Assembly (NCBI GenBank): GCA_934702115.1
Contig: CAKUYF010000002.1
Location: forward strand, 1 to 31,642
Length of the DNA: 31,642 nucleotides
Reading direction: 5' to 3'
From: an uncultured Eubacteriales bacterium
Lineage (GTDB): Bacteria > Bacillota > Clostridia > Oscillospirales > Acutalibacteraceae
Shown here: positions 24,016 through 31,642 of the stretch, piece by piece
How positions within the stretch are numbered: position 1 is the first letter of the stretch
How the letters are laid out: each line of letters starts with the position of its first letter
Program-made: the position numbers and the translations under genes
Notes under the pieces: generated by a model
The model's database searches: none
Told to the model about the DNA's origin: nothing
The model's input: only the letters and a program-made list of their open reading frames with translations

Positions 24016-24210
24016 GGATATAATTGTTTTTTTATAATAAACGATTAAATATGCTGTATATTTAAAATCTTATGATTCGATATATTCCAAAATTTAAAAA
24101 ATTCAAAATCTAAAAAAGTAGGAATTAATTTTTATATTAATGAATAAAATATTAAATATGTTTCCATACTTTAAAAATATGAATAACAAAAAAAGGATTG
24201 TGATGGTAAG

Positions 24211-24441
24211 ATGATAAATCTACTTAAAAAATTAGATCTAAAAAAGAGAAAGAAGCTTGAACTTCAAAACTCAGATATTGCAGAAGAAATTAGACAAATT
24301 TGCTTAGAAATGGAAAAAACTAACAACTGGTTTCAAATGGAAGTGGATGAAGATCTAATTGAAGCGTGTATACATCAAAGAGAAGTTTTGAATGCCAGAT
24401 ACCGCTACTTAATTAATAAATTAAAGCCTGAAAAAACTTAA
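24211..24441 (+). CDS. DUF2508 (YaaL-like) small protein
   Basis: A 76-residue soluble, helical, charged protein. The pattern of a basic start, IRQICLEMEKTNNWFQMEVDEDLIEACI, then REVLNARYRYLINKLK matches the DUF2508/YaaL family, which in Bacillus lies beside recR; its function is unknown. Here recR is not present nearby. An AAGGATTGTGAT SD-like sequence precedes the ATG. It is convergent with lysS, and the shared hairpin at 24498-24530 ends both. Confidence 0.75.
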   Translation: MINLLKKLDLKKRKKLELQNSDIAEEIRQICLEMEKTNNWFQMEVDEDLIEACIHQREVLNARYRYLINKLKPEKT

Positions 24442-24497
24442 AGATCTACACATTCAATTAAAAATAATTGCTAATAATTCTTAAGTATATAACACAA

Positions 24498-24530
24498 AAA
24501 TCACACGAATAAAGCCGTGTGATTTCTTAT
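24498..24530. terminator. Bidirectional terminator between the DUF2508 gene and lysS
   Basis: ATCACACG (24500-24507) pairs perfectly with CGTGTGAT (24516-24523), followed by TTTCTTAT on the plus strand and TTTTTGTGTT on the minus strand. Confidence 0.8.
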
Positions 24531-24551
24531 ATATAAAAAAGGTTAATATAT

Positions 24552-26057
24552 TTAATTTTTTGGTTTCATAGTCGGAAAAATTATTACATCTCTAATTGAA
24601 GCACTATTCGTTAGCAACATTACCAACCTATCAATGCCTATTCCTAATCCTCCTGTGGGAGGCATTCCGTACTCTAAAGCAGTTATAAAATCCTCATCAA
24701 TCATATTAGCTTCTTCATCACCGGATTCCCGTAATTTCATTTGACGTTCAAATCTTGCACGTTGATCAATAGGATCGTTAAGCTCAGAATAAGCATTAGC
24801 CAGTTCTCGTCCTGTTACAAAAAATTCAAATCTTTCTACCAAATACTCAGACCCAGGTTTCTTTTTTGTAAGCGGAGAAACTTCTATAGGATAATCATAT
24901 ATAAAAGTCGGCTGTATTAAATTTGACTCTACTTTCTCTTCAAATACCTTATTTAAAATGTCGCCCCATGAATCTGTTTCTTTAAATTCTATATTTAGTT
25001 TCTTAGCAATTTTAGCGGCTTCTTTAGAATCTCCCATACATAATGAAAAATCTTCACCTGTATATTTATTTACAGCTTCTATCATACTAAGTCTTTGAAA
25101 TGAATCGAAAATTTTGATTTTTTCCCCCTGATACTCTATTTCTTCAGACGCTCCAACAGCCTCCGCACAAGTTCTGATCAGCTTTTCAGTAAGCTCCATC
25201 ATATCCTTATAATCTGCATAGGCCTCATAAAGCTCAATAGTAGTAAATTCAGGATTATGCTTTGTAGACATTCCCTCATTTCTAAAAAGTCTACCGATTT
25301 CATAAACTTTTTTCATTCCACCTACAATAAGTCTTTTTAAATATAATTCAGGTGCAATACGTAAATAAAGATCCATATTCAAAGTGTTATGATGAGTTAT
25401 AAACGGTTTTGCTGCCGCTCCTCCAGGGATTACGTTTAATATCGGAGTCTCTACCTCGATAAATCCTTTATTATCAAGAAAGTGCCTTATAGCTTTGATT
25501 ATCAAGCTTCTTTTAATAAAAGTCTCTTTAGAATCCGGTGAAGAAATTAGATCTAAATACCTTTGACGATATCTTGTATCTGTATCCTTAAGTCCGTGAA
25601 ACTTCTCCGGAAGTGGCAAAAAGGACTTAGAAAGCAAAGTAATATCTTTAACATGAATAGATATCTCTCCTCTGCGTGTTTTAAATGCAAACCCTTCCAG
25701 ACCAACAATATCTCCAATATCCCAAAGCGATACTAAATCGTTATATTTATCTTCTCCGATATCGTTTATCTTAACATATATTTGAATTTTCCCGCTATCA
25801 TCTAATAGATCCATAAAAGTAGCTTTACCCATGTCTCTCCTGCTTACAATTCTTCCTGCTACCTTTACATCCCTGTTCTCAAAAGACTCAAAATTTTCTA
25901 AAATTTCTTTAGCACAAGTCGTAATTGAAAATGACGTCATATTAAAAGGATTAATTCCTTTTTGTTTTAAAGAATCTAACTTTTCTCTTCTTATTTGCAT
26001 TATTTCATTTTCCGAATAAGACTCAACTATATCCTTTGTATTTACATCTTCACCCAT
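24552..26057 (-). CDS. lysS: Lysine--tRNA ligase, class II (LysS)
   Basis: Charges tRNA-Lys with lysine in the cytoplasm. The N-terminal OB-fold anticodon-binding domain (about residues 60-150, VKVAGRIVSRRDMGKATFMDL) is followed by the class II catalytic core. Motif 2 is FRNEGMSTKHNPEFTTIE and motif 3 is GLGIGIDRLVMLL near the end. At 501 residues it is the standard length. The SD GCGAGGAA lies about 7 bases before the ATG. It begins 52 bases after greA on the same strand, the common greA-lysS pairing of Firmicutes, and is probably read from the greA promoter. Confidence 0.97.
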   Translation of the reverse strand: MGEDVNTKDIVESYSENEIMQIRREKLDSLKQKGINPFNMTSFSITTCAKEILENFESFENRDVKVAGRIVSRRDMGKATFMDLLDDSGKIQIYVKINDIGEDKYNDLVSLWDIGDIVGLEGFAFKTRRGEISIHVKDITLLSKSFLPLPEKFHGLKDTDTRYRQRYLDLISSPDSKETFIKRSLIIKAIRHFLDNKGFIEVETPILNVIPGGAAAKPFITHHNTLNMDLYLRIAPELYLKRLIVGGMKKVYEIGRLFRNEGMSTKHNPEFTTIELYEAYADYKDMMELTEKLIRTCAEAVGASEEIEYQGEKIKIFDSFQRLSMIEAVNKYTGEDFSLCMGDSKEAAKIAKKLNIEFKETDSWGDILNKVFEEKVESNLIQPTFIYDYPIEVSPLTKKKPGSEYLVERFEFFVTGRELANAYSELNDPIDQRARFERQMKLRESGDEEANMIDEDFITALEYGMPPTGGLGIGIDRLVMLLTNSASIRDVIIFPTMKPKN

Positions 26058-26109
26058 GATTTATTCCTCGCTTTTTGTTATTTTCCTTCATACGGCAAAT
26101 TAAAGAATT

Positions 26110-26583
26110 TTATTTATATATTTCTAAAATTTCATAAGTACAAATTCCGCCGGGAGTTTCTATCTTTACCATTTGACCAACTTTATGTCCGATTAACGCA
26201 GCACCCACAGGAGATTCATCTGATATTCTGCCTTCTCTTGGATTTGCTTCGCTTGGTCCAACTATTTTGTAATCCAAAATTTCATTATACTCCCTATCTT
26301 TTACCTTTACTTTTGAACCTACATATACAACTTCGGTACTTAACTCATGTTCATCTATTATTTTTACATCTTTTAGCATACTTTCTATTTCAAGTATTCT
26401 AGCTTCAATGATAGCTTGTTCGTTTTTCGCTTCATCATATTCACTATTTTCTGAAAGATCTCCAAAAGAAAGTGCTACTTTTATCTTTTCTGCTACTTCT
26501 TTTCTTCTAACAGTCTTTAAATTTTCCAGTTCTGATTCTAAATTTTTAAGTCCTTCTTCTGTAAGTATAACCTGCTTAGCCAT
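26110..26583 (-). CDS. greA: Transcription elongation factor GreA
   Basis: GreA enters the secondary channel of RNA polymerase and triggers cleavage of backtracked RNA. The 157-residue protein has the N-terminal coiled coil (about residues 1-75) with LTEEGLKNLESELENLK and GDLSENSEYDEAKNEQ, which carries the acidic tip that helps catalysis. A C-terminal FKBP-like domain follows, with VYVGSKVKVKD, ISDESPVGAALIGHKVGQMV. The SD GGAGTGAT precedes the ATG. It is the first gene of the greA-lysS unit with a leader of about 100 bases that holds a strong hairpin. Confidence 0.96.
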   Translation of the reverse strand: MAKQVILTEEGLKNLESELENLKTVRRKEVAEKIKVALSFGDLSENSEYDEAKNEQAIIEARILEIESMLKDVKIIDEHELSTEVVYVGSKVKVKDREYNEILDYKIVGPSEANPREGRISDESPVGAALIGHKVGQMVKIETPGGICTYEILEIYK

Positions 26584-26628
26584 ATTGAATCACTCCATAT
26601 TATTAGTTTAATATTATAACCTCCCTTC

Positions 26629-26652
26629 CTGTATGACTCTACGGGAAGGGAG
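26629..26652 (-). promoter_or_regulatory. Strong hairpin in the greA leader
   Basis: On the minus strand CTCCCTTCC pairs with GGAAGGGAG (9 bp), then one mismatch, GTA/TAC, and a 6-base loop. It lies about 50-75 bases before the greA ATG and downstream of the promoter. It is not followed by a T tract, so it is probably not a simple terminator. Confidence 0.5.
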
Positions 26653-26688
26653 TACCTTTCAAAATTACTCTAAGTCGCTACAAAAGCA

Positions 26689-26718
26689 ATTATATGAAAA
26701 ATCTATAATTACTGTCAA
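26689..26718 (-). promoter_or_regulatory. Sigma-A promoter of greA-lysS
   Basis: Perfect -35 TTGACA (26713-26718) and perfect -10 TATAAT (26689-26694) on the minus strand with 18 bases between, about 105 bases before the greA ATG. Confidence 0.8.
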
Positions 26719-26774
26719 GAAAATTTTCTTTTGGATCTAAGAAAAAATAGTACAAAAACATTGCCTATAATATC

Positions 26775-26933
26775 CTAGCTTATACTTGCATCCAAATACT
26801 CTTCCAATTCTTTGTCTTCTTTCTTTTTCTTTTTGTCAATCAGAGCTACAATGGCTACCGCTAAAGATAAAACAGTAACTATGGAAGTTACTACCCCAAT
26901 TACAAAAGCTAAGCTACATTTACTGTTTTTCAT
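26775..26933 (-). CDS. Small single-pass membrane protein
   Basis: I do not recognise this 52-residue protein. A short basic start (MKNSKC) is followed by one hydrophobic helix at about residues 8-32 (AFVIGVVTSIVTVLSLAVA), a run of five lysines, and an acidic C-terminal tail (DKELEEYLDA). This suggests a single membrane span with a charged cytoplasmic tail. The SD GAGGAGA lies 9-10 bases before the ATG. It sits 86 bases after the P-type ATPase on the same strand, so it might be co-transcribed with it. Confidence 0.65.
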   Translation of the reverse strand: MKNSKCSLAFVIGVVTSIVTVLSLAVAIVALIDKKKKKEDKELEEYLDASIS

Positions 26934-27018
26934 ATTTCAGTTCTCCTCTCATTTATATATTTAAATTTCATACTACTTCATCTATAATTTTTAGTCAATA
27001 TCAATACTTGACGAATTA

Positions 27019-29391
27019 TTAATTTTTTTGCTTGTTTTTTATATTAAATAATTTTTCAAAATTTATTACAGAAACATACTCATATACTATAACAGAAACA
27101 ATAGCTATAAAAAATATTATCAATAAATTAATCCAATTCAATGGCTCCAGCTCAAAAAGGCTCGTAAACTTCAGCACCCCAATAGCAAACAGTACACATA
27201 AACTCCTCAGTAATATCTTACGAAGCTTATTAAGCGGTAATGATATCTTATATATTAAAATTAATCCAATAATTCCTGTAACTACTACATTAACAGTAGA
27301 ATACCTCTTATATGATATGTCAAATAACGCATATATACTCACGGAAAGTAAAATGGAAAAAACAATCGAAATGGCCGCCGGTAAAGATTTATCAAGTATA
27401 TTTTTAAACAAATTACCTTTTATTTTTTCTCTATTAGGCTCAAGTGCCAATACAAATGAAGGTATTCCTATTGTTATAGCACTTAAAAGAGTCATTTGTA
27501 TAGGGATAAACGGATATGGTGCAGGAATAGCAAAGAAAAGACAGGAAAGTAAAAAAGAATAAATTGTCTTTACAAGAAAAAGAGACGAAGAACGTTGAAT
27601 ATTATTTATGGCTTTCCTACCCTCCGCTACAGCTCTAGGCATTGAAGCAAAATCTGAATTAAGAAGCACTAAATGTGAAACACTCCTGGCAACATCGCTT
27701 CCTCCCGCCATGGCAACACTGCAATCTGACTCTTTCATCGCAAGAACGTCATTAACTCCGTCTCCAACCATTGCTACAGTATGGCCATCTTCTTTTAGTG
27801 ATTTTATTATTTCTTGTTTTTGATAAGGAGTTACCCTACCGAAAATATTATATTTTTTAGCAGAAGCTTTTACCTCTTCTGTCGACTTCACTTTAGACAT
27901 ATCAATATACTTTTCATAACCACTTAACTTAACCCTCTTGGCTATCTGAGATACAGTTACAGGGTCATCCCCTGAAATTACCTTGATTTCTACTCCTTGC
28001 TTTTTAAAGAAATTCAAAGTTCTTTCTGCATTGTCTCTAATCTTATCTTTTATAAGAATGAAAGCCATAAGATTTAAATCAGACGGTAAATTCCCATCTA
28101 CAAAAGGGTTTTCCGAATGCGCTAAAGTTAAAACTCTATATTCTTTAGAATAAAATGAAGTCTTATCTCTAATCTTGCTGTAAGTATCTCCAAATATAAA
28201 TTCCGCAGCACCCATAACCAAACTGCCTTGGTCTTTAGTATAAACACCTGACCACTTTTTTTCGGAAGAAAAAGGTATAACTATATCAGCAGATGAAAAT
28301 GCCGAACTAGGAGGAAATTTACTTTTAACTGCATTAAAAGTTTCATTATTGTCATCTAACATGCTGGTAAGAGCAGTGATAGCTTTATTCACTTCAGAAA
28401 TAGTATATCCATTTTCTGCAGTAATGTCATGAATTTCAAAGCTTCCTTCAGTTATCGTTCCCGTTTTATCAAGACAAAGAGTATCTACTCTTGCCAAAGT
28501 TTCTAAACAGTAAATGTCTTGTACAAGCACTTTGCGCCTTGAAAGCCTCAAAACTCCCACCGCTAACACAGAACTCGTAAGTAATACAAGCCCTTCCGGA
28601 ATCATTCCAGTAAGAGCGGCAGAAGTAGTTACTATTGCCGAAGATATATTATAGTTAGAAGCATTAAACTGCCTATAAAATAACAGCCCTCCTATTGGAA
28701 TAATTGCTATTGATATTATCTTTATTATTTTATTGATAGTAGTAATAATTTCAGATTTAGTCTTTTTGATGCACTTGGACTTTTTCAAAAGTTGGGAAGT
28801 GTAGTTATCTTCACCGACTTTTTCTACCTTGGCTTTACAACTTCCACTTACTACAAAGCTACCCGATAAAAGAGTGTCGCCTTCTTTTTTAAGTATAAGA
28901 TCCGATTCTCCCGTTAAAAAAGACTCATTTACTTCGCATTTCCCTTCAGTAATTATCGAATCGGAAACGATTTGATTCCCTCTGCTGAAACAAATTATAT
29001 CGTCTAAAACCACTTTGTCAACTTTTATTTTTTCTTTCTTGCCTTCTCTAATAACAGTAGCATTATTGGAAAGTATTAAATTTAATTTATCAACTGTTTT
29101 TTTAGCTTTGATTTCTTGAACTATTCCTATTATTGAATTGCATATAACTACTCCCATAAACATAAGATTCCTATAGGAACCAGTATAGAGTATCGCAATA
29201 GCTAAAATTAAATTAATAAAGTTAAAAAGGGTAAAAAGATTATCTTTAACTATATCTGAAGTACTTTTTGAAGCTGTATTTTTATCAACATTTACCAGTC
29301 CATCAGAAATTCTTTTTTTAACCTGTTCATGAGAAAGTCCAAAATTATTTGTAGGACTGTACCTTTGAATCTCCGTATTAAGGTGATTCAT
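27019..29391 (-). CDS. P-type cation-transporting ATPase (CtpE-like)
   Basis: An ATP-driven cation pump of the cytoplasmic membrane. The 790-residue chain shows the order of P-type ATPases: N-terminal helices, actuator motif FLTGES at 158-163, membrane helix with TGMIPEGL at 261-268, phosphorylation site DKTGT at 308-312, hinge MVGDGVND, and C-terminal helices. The MIPEGL motif and no heavy-metal CPx motif place it near Mycobacterium CtpE, linked to calcium uptake; that substrate is inference here. The SD AAAAGGAGGTC precedes the ATG. It is divergent from the YlmC/YmxH-type gene and upstream of a small membrane-protein gene. Confidence 0.9.
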   Translation of the reverse strand: MNHLNTEIQRYSPTNNFGLSHEQVKKRISDGLVNVDKNTASKSTSDIVKDNLFTLFNFINLILAIAILYTGSYRNLMFMGVVICNSIIGIVQEIKAKKTVDKLNLILSNNATVIREGKKEKIKVDKVVLDDIICFSRGNQIVSDSIITEGKCEVNESFLTGESDLILKKEGDTLLSGSFVVSGSCKAKVEKVGEDNYTSQLLKKSKCIKKTKSEIITTINKIIKIISIAIIPIGGLLFYRQFNASNYNISSAIVTTSAALTGMIPEGLVLLTSSVLAVGVLRLSRRKVLVQDIYCLETLARVDTLCLDKTGTITEGSFEIHDITAENGYTISEVNKAITALTSMLDDNNETFNAVKSKFPPSSAFSSADIVIPFSSEKKWSGVYTKDQGSLVMGAAEFIFGDTYSKIRDKTSFYSKEYRVLTLAHSENPFVDGNLPSDLNLMAFILIKDKIRDNAERTLNFFKKQGVEIKVISGDDPVTVSQIAKRVKLSGYEKYIDMSKVKSTEEVKASAKKYNIFGRVTPYQKQEIIKSLKEDGHTVAMVGDGVNDVLAMKESDCSVAMAGGSDVARSVSHLVLLNSDFASMPRAVAEGRKAINNIQRSSSLFLVKTIYSFLLSCLFFAIPAPYPFIPIQMTLLSAITIGIPSFVLALEPNREKIKGNLFKNILDKSLPAAISIVFSILLSVSIYALFDISYKRYSTVNVVVTGIIGLILIYKISLPLNKLRKILLRSLCVLFAIGVLKFTSLFELEPLNWINLLIIFFIAIVSVIVYEYVSVINFEKLFNIKNKQKN

Positions 29392-29466
29392 ATCTGACCT
29401 CCTTTTAAAAATTAACTATAAAATTTAAATAATAAACATTAAAAAATTAAGAAAGAAGGGATTGGA

Positions 29467-29763
29467 TTGATCTGTAGAATAGTAGATATGAAAAATAAGG
29501 AAGTAATAAGCGTAAAAGACGGATGCAGAATAGGATGCGTAAATGATGTAGAAGTGGATATGGTATGTGCAAAAGTATTAGCCATTGTAGTGTATGGACG
29601 CCTTAAATGTTTCGGACTTTTGGGAAGAGAAGATGACATAATTATTAAATGGGAAAATATAAAAGTAATAGGAGATGATACTATACTGGTTAATTATAAC
29701 CCTAATTGGAACCGTAGAAGAAAGGCAGGATTCTTTGGTCCCCTATGCAAAATATTTAAATGA
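29467..29763 (+). CDS. YlmC/YmxH-family sporulation protein (PRC-barrel)
   Basis: A 98-residue soluble protein. Its beta-rich pattern with CRIVDMKNKEVISVKDGCRIGCV, DVEVD and LLGREDDIIIKWENIKVIGDDTILV matches the PRC-barrel-like YlmC/YmxH family of spore-formers, whose precise role is unknown. The C-terminal tail (NWNRRRKAGFFGPLCKIFK) is basic. The start is TTG with GAAGGG 6 bases upstream. It is divergent from the P-type ATPase, with 75 bases between, and convergent with trhA, leaving 18 bases between stops. Confidence 0.85.
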   Translation: MICRIVDMKNKEVISVKDGCRIGCVNDVEVDMVCAKVLAIVVYGRLKCFGLLGREDDIIIKWENIKVIGDDTILVNYNPNWNRRRKAGFFGPLCKIFK

Positions 29764-29781
29764 ATACTTTGGATCCTTGGT

Positions 29782-30450
29782 TTAAACCAAAACCATAAAA
29801 TGACTGATACTTCCTCCAAGCACAAATAAATGCCAAAGAGAGTGCATATACCTTACTTTTTTCCCCAACACATATATAACAGCTCCCAAAGTATAAAATA
29901 CTCCTCCAATTAAAAGCAATGTAAGCTGCCAAGAGGATAACCCAATCATAGCAGGTTTAGCTATAAATACTACACTCCATCCCATAAAAATGTAACACAA
30001 AAGTGAAAATTTAGAAAACCTATTTACATCTATAGAATTTAAAATGATCCCTATTAATGCCGCAACCCACACCGATATCAAAACAATGGTACTTTCAATT
30101 CCTTTTATAAATAACATGCAAAGCGGAGTGTAAGTACCCGCAATAAGCAAAAATATCGAACAATGATCCAATTTTCTAAAATTACTTTTAATTTTCGAAA
30201 TTTTAAAAGAATGATACAAAGTAGAAATGGTGTAAAGGACTAAAAGAGTAATCCCGTATACCGAAATAGAAAATGAATTTCTGAAATTTTTAGGGTAATG
30301 AATAAGTAAAAAAATTAATGCAAATACGGAAAATACTATTCCTATTCCATGAGTTACAGCATTAAGAATTTCTTCACCTCGTGTGTAATTAGGAAGTCCG
30401 AATTTACTTGCTAATTGACTATTTGAATTATTAGCATAAAAGCTCTGCAT
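29782..30450 (-). CDS. trhA: Hemolysin III family protein (TrhA, PAQR superfamily)
   Basis: A 222-residue integral membrane protein with about seven hydrophobic helices. Conserved motifs of the family are visible: RGEEILNAVTHGIG, STLYHSF, LDHCSIFLLIAGTYTP and HSLWHLFVLGGSISHF, with His residues that in the PAQR superfamily form a zinc site. TrhA in other bacteria affects membrane energetics or fluidity; it is not a proven toxin. The SD GAGGT precedes the ATG. It is monocistronic with its own promoter. Confidence 0.93.
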   Translation of the reverse strand: MQSFYANNSNSQLASKFGLPNYTRGEEILNAVTHGIGIVFSVFALIFLLIHYPKNFRNSFSISVYGITLLVLYTISTLYHSFKISKIKSNFRKLDHCSIFLLIAGTYTPLCMLFIKGIESTIVLISVWVAALIGIILNSIDVNRFSKFSLLCYIFMGWSVVFIAKPAMIGLSSWQLTLLLIGGVFYTLGAVIYVLGKKVRYMHSLWHLFVLGGSISHFMVLV

Positions 30451-30481
30451 ATTTTTACCTCACTTGTAAGTTTGTTTATAT

Positions 30482-30509
30482 AATTATACGACTATTTATT
30501 ATTTTATCA
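30482..30509 (-). promoter_or_regulatory. Promoter of trhA
   Basis: Minus strand -35 TTGATA (30504-30509) and perfect -10 TATAAT (30482-30487), 16 bases apart, about 32 bases before the ATG. Confidence 0.65.
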
Positions 30510-30547
30510 AATACATTTATGAAACATCTTGATAAGGAGTGAATTCT

Positions 30548-31291
30548 TTGAAATCAAAAAAAAATAATTGGTCATTCTACACACTTTGTACACTGAGTAT
30601 AATTGTATTCTCCTCCCTCATTTTTGCTGCGTATGCTAAAATAAATGAACAAATTTCTAAAGAAAATCCTTCAAACAGCTTAAGAAGAGTAGTCCTTGAT
30701 CCTGGACACGGAGGTGAAGATGGCGGAGCAGTCGGAGTAGACGGAATTGTAGAAAAAGATATTAACCTTTCTATATCTTTAAAATTAAGAGATCTTCTGG
30801 AAGCCTCCGGATACGAGGTAATAATGACAAGAGAAAAAGATCAAGCTATTTACGACGATGACGCTACCAGCTTACGCCAAAAAAAGAGATCCGATCTTCA
30901 CAACCGAGCCGATATAATAAATAAAAATAAAAAAGAAAATACTGTTTTCATTAGCATACACCAAAATAAATTCCCTAACCCAAAATACTTTGGTACTCAA
31001 ATATTTTATTCTAAAAATGAAATAAAAAGTCAAGAATTGGCTACTAAAATTAAAGACTCAGTTGTAGGATTAATTCAGCCCGAAAATACTAGAGAAATAA
31101 AACCGGCTACTGAAAAAATATATCTATTGAATAATGCTCAGATTCCGGCAGTAGTAGTTGAATGCGGATTCCTATCTAACGCGGAAGAAGCTAAAAAACT
31201 TATAGACGAAAAATATCAAAGTCAAATTGCATTTAGCGTTTACTGCGGCATCACAGACTACTTCATAAATAATTTCGTCAGCAAAAACTAA
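30548..31291 (+). CDS. cwlD: N-acetylmuramoyl-L-alanine amidase CwlD
   Basis: CwlD cleaves the peptide side chain in the spore cortex as the first step toward muramic-delta-lactam, which marks cortex for germination enzymes. An N-terminal anchor (about residues 10-28) is followed by an Amidase_3 domain. The zinc and catalytic residues are visible in VLDPGHGGEDGG, GIVEKDINLS, ISIHQN and VVECGFLSN. The length of 247 residues fits CwlD. The longest frame starts with GTG at 30539, but that codon is part of the SD AAGGAGTG, so the TTG at 30548, 8 bases after AAGGAG, is chosen. It is a single-gene unit in the window. Confidence 0.93.
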   Translation: MKSKKNNWSFYTLCTLSIIVFSSLIFAAYAKINEQISKENPSNSLRRVVLDPGHGGEDGGAVGVDGIVEKDINLSISLKLRDLLEASGYEVIMTREKDQAIYDDDATSLRQKKRSDLHNRADIINKNKKENTVFISIHQNKFPNPKYFGTQIFYSKNEIKSQELATKIKDSVVGLIQPENTREIKPATEKIYLLNNAQIPAVVVECGFLSNAEEAKKLIDEKYQSQIAFSVYCGITDYFINNFVSKN

Positions 31292-31438
31292 AATATTCGA
31301 TTAATGCCTAAAAGTTAAATTTAGGACACTATAATTTACTTATTAATGTTAAATATTGAGGTAGATATTGTAATAAACAAAATAAAATGATAAACTTAAT
31401 CTTAAGATTTAAATTATGAATAGGAGTAATTAATCAAT

Positions 31439-31642
31439 ATGTTTCCTCAATATTTTACTACACATAATTCAAGCATTGTAGAAACCCGGCAGGAAGCAGC
31501 TTTAAGCTTTCAAGAGGAAAAAAACAGCGGAGAATACGGATGCCGTCAATCTCAACTGTGTTCCGATGGTTTGAAAATAAGATTACAATCCCAAAAAGAA
31601 AAAATTATTCACAAAAAAAATTTTTCCGTTATTCTTATAACT
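31439..31642 (+). CDS. Unidentified open frame, truncated by the window edge
   Basis: An open frame begins with ATG at 31439 and runs 68 codons to the end of the window without a stop. AGGAG at 31422-31426 lies 12 bases upstream, slightly long. The visible part is polar and Gln/Glu/Lys-rich with two Cys, then turns hydrophobic at the edge (FSVILIT), which suggests a membrane segment may follow. I do not recognise it. Codon content is like the neighbours, so a real gene is likely but not certain. Confidence 0.5.
   Translation, partial: MFPQYFTTHNSSIVETRQEAALSFQEEKNSGEYGCRQSQLCSDGLKIRLQSQKEKIIHKKNFSVILIT

Noticed and set aside
25995..26402. 135-codon frame on the plus strand
   Set aside because: It is antisense to greA and the start of lysS, both of which are clear genes.
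27032..27562. 176-codon frame on the plus strand
   Set aside because: It is antisense to the C-terminal helices of the P-type ATPase and has no ribosome site.
29777..29790. 14-base palindrome TTGGTTTAAACCAA between convergent genes
   Set aside because: It has no loop and no T tract, and it overlaps the trhA stop codon; too weak to call a terminator.

Overview
This is an AT-rich chromosomal window from an endospore-forming, low-GC member of the Firmicutes, most likely class Clostridia. The evidence is a dense set of sporulation genes (spoIIP, spoIIE, spoVM, spoVAC, cwlD, a YlmC/YmxH-type gene), the clostridial rubrerythrin, a FeoA-FeoB fusion, strong AGGAGG-type Shine-Dalgarno (SD) sequences and frequent TTG starts. 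I see no transposase, integrase, rRNA operon or CRISPR array. The window reads as ordinary core chromosome with several small or unassigned genes.

Layout. 1-600: a tRNA-Leu(CAA) and a small DUF6514-like gene, both on the minus strand. 901-4264: a plus-strand cluster spoIIP, two unassigned membrane-protein genes, then murC, probably one operon. 4385-5030: rubrerythrin with its own promoter and a bidirectional terminator. 5054-7840: a small unknown gene and spoIIE on the minus strand; spoIIE has a promoter with a 22-bp spacer and a Spo0A-box-like sequence over the -35. 8129-9399: a divergent regulatory locus, with two overlapping minus-strand genes (a small protein and a sigma-region-4-like protein) facing a plus-strand XRE regulator. 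9499-9751: a 47-residue membrane protein and a 27-residue SpoVM, both very short. 9827-11726: a ribbon-helix-helix protein and a sodium:alanine symporter.

11852-18945 is all minus strand: a cysteine-rich conserved protein, the PcrA helicase, and the cluster decarboxylase - darA - holB - ricT. That cluster matches the Bacillus yaaO-tmk-yaaQ-yaaR-holB-yaaT block but lacks tmk and yaaR. spoVAC stands alone at 19038 on the plus strand. 19481-23225 is an iron-uptake operon on the minus strand: feoA-feoB fusion, a short Cys-rich FeoB-associated membrane protein, a DtxR-family regulator with iron-type ligands, then rlmB. Its promoter has a 14-bp palindrome between -35 and -10. 23478-24441 holds an unknown protein and a DUF2508-like protein. 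24552-26583 is greA-lysS with a strong promoter and a leader hairpin. 26775-29391 holds a small membrane protein and a CtpE-like P-type ATPase. 29467-31291 holds a YlmC/YmxH-type protein, TrhA and the CwlD amidase. An open frame runs off the right edge.

Working together: SpoIIE (sigma-F activation), SpoIIP (engulfment), SpoVM (coat anchoring), SpoVAC (dipicolinate channel) and CwlD (cortex muramic lactam) span the whole sporulation programme, so the small unassigned genes beside them are candidate sporulation factors. Start codons were re-chosen wherever the SD sequence lies inside the longest open frame. All calls rest on reading the sequence and on family knowledge; no database search was run.
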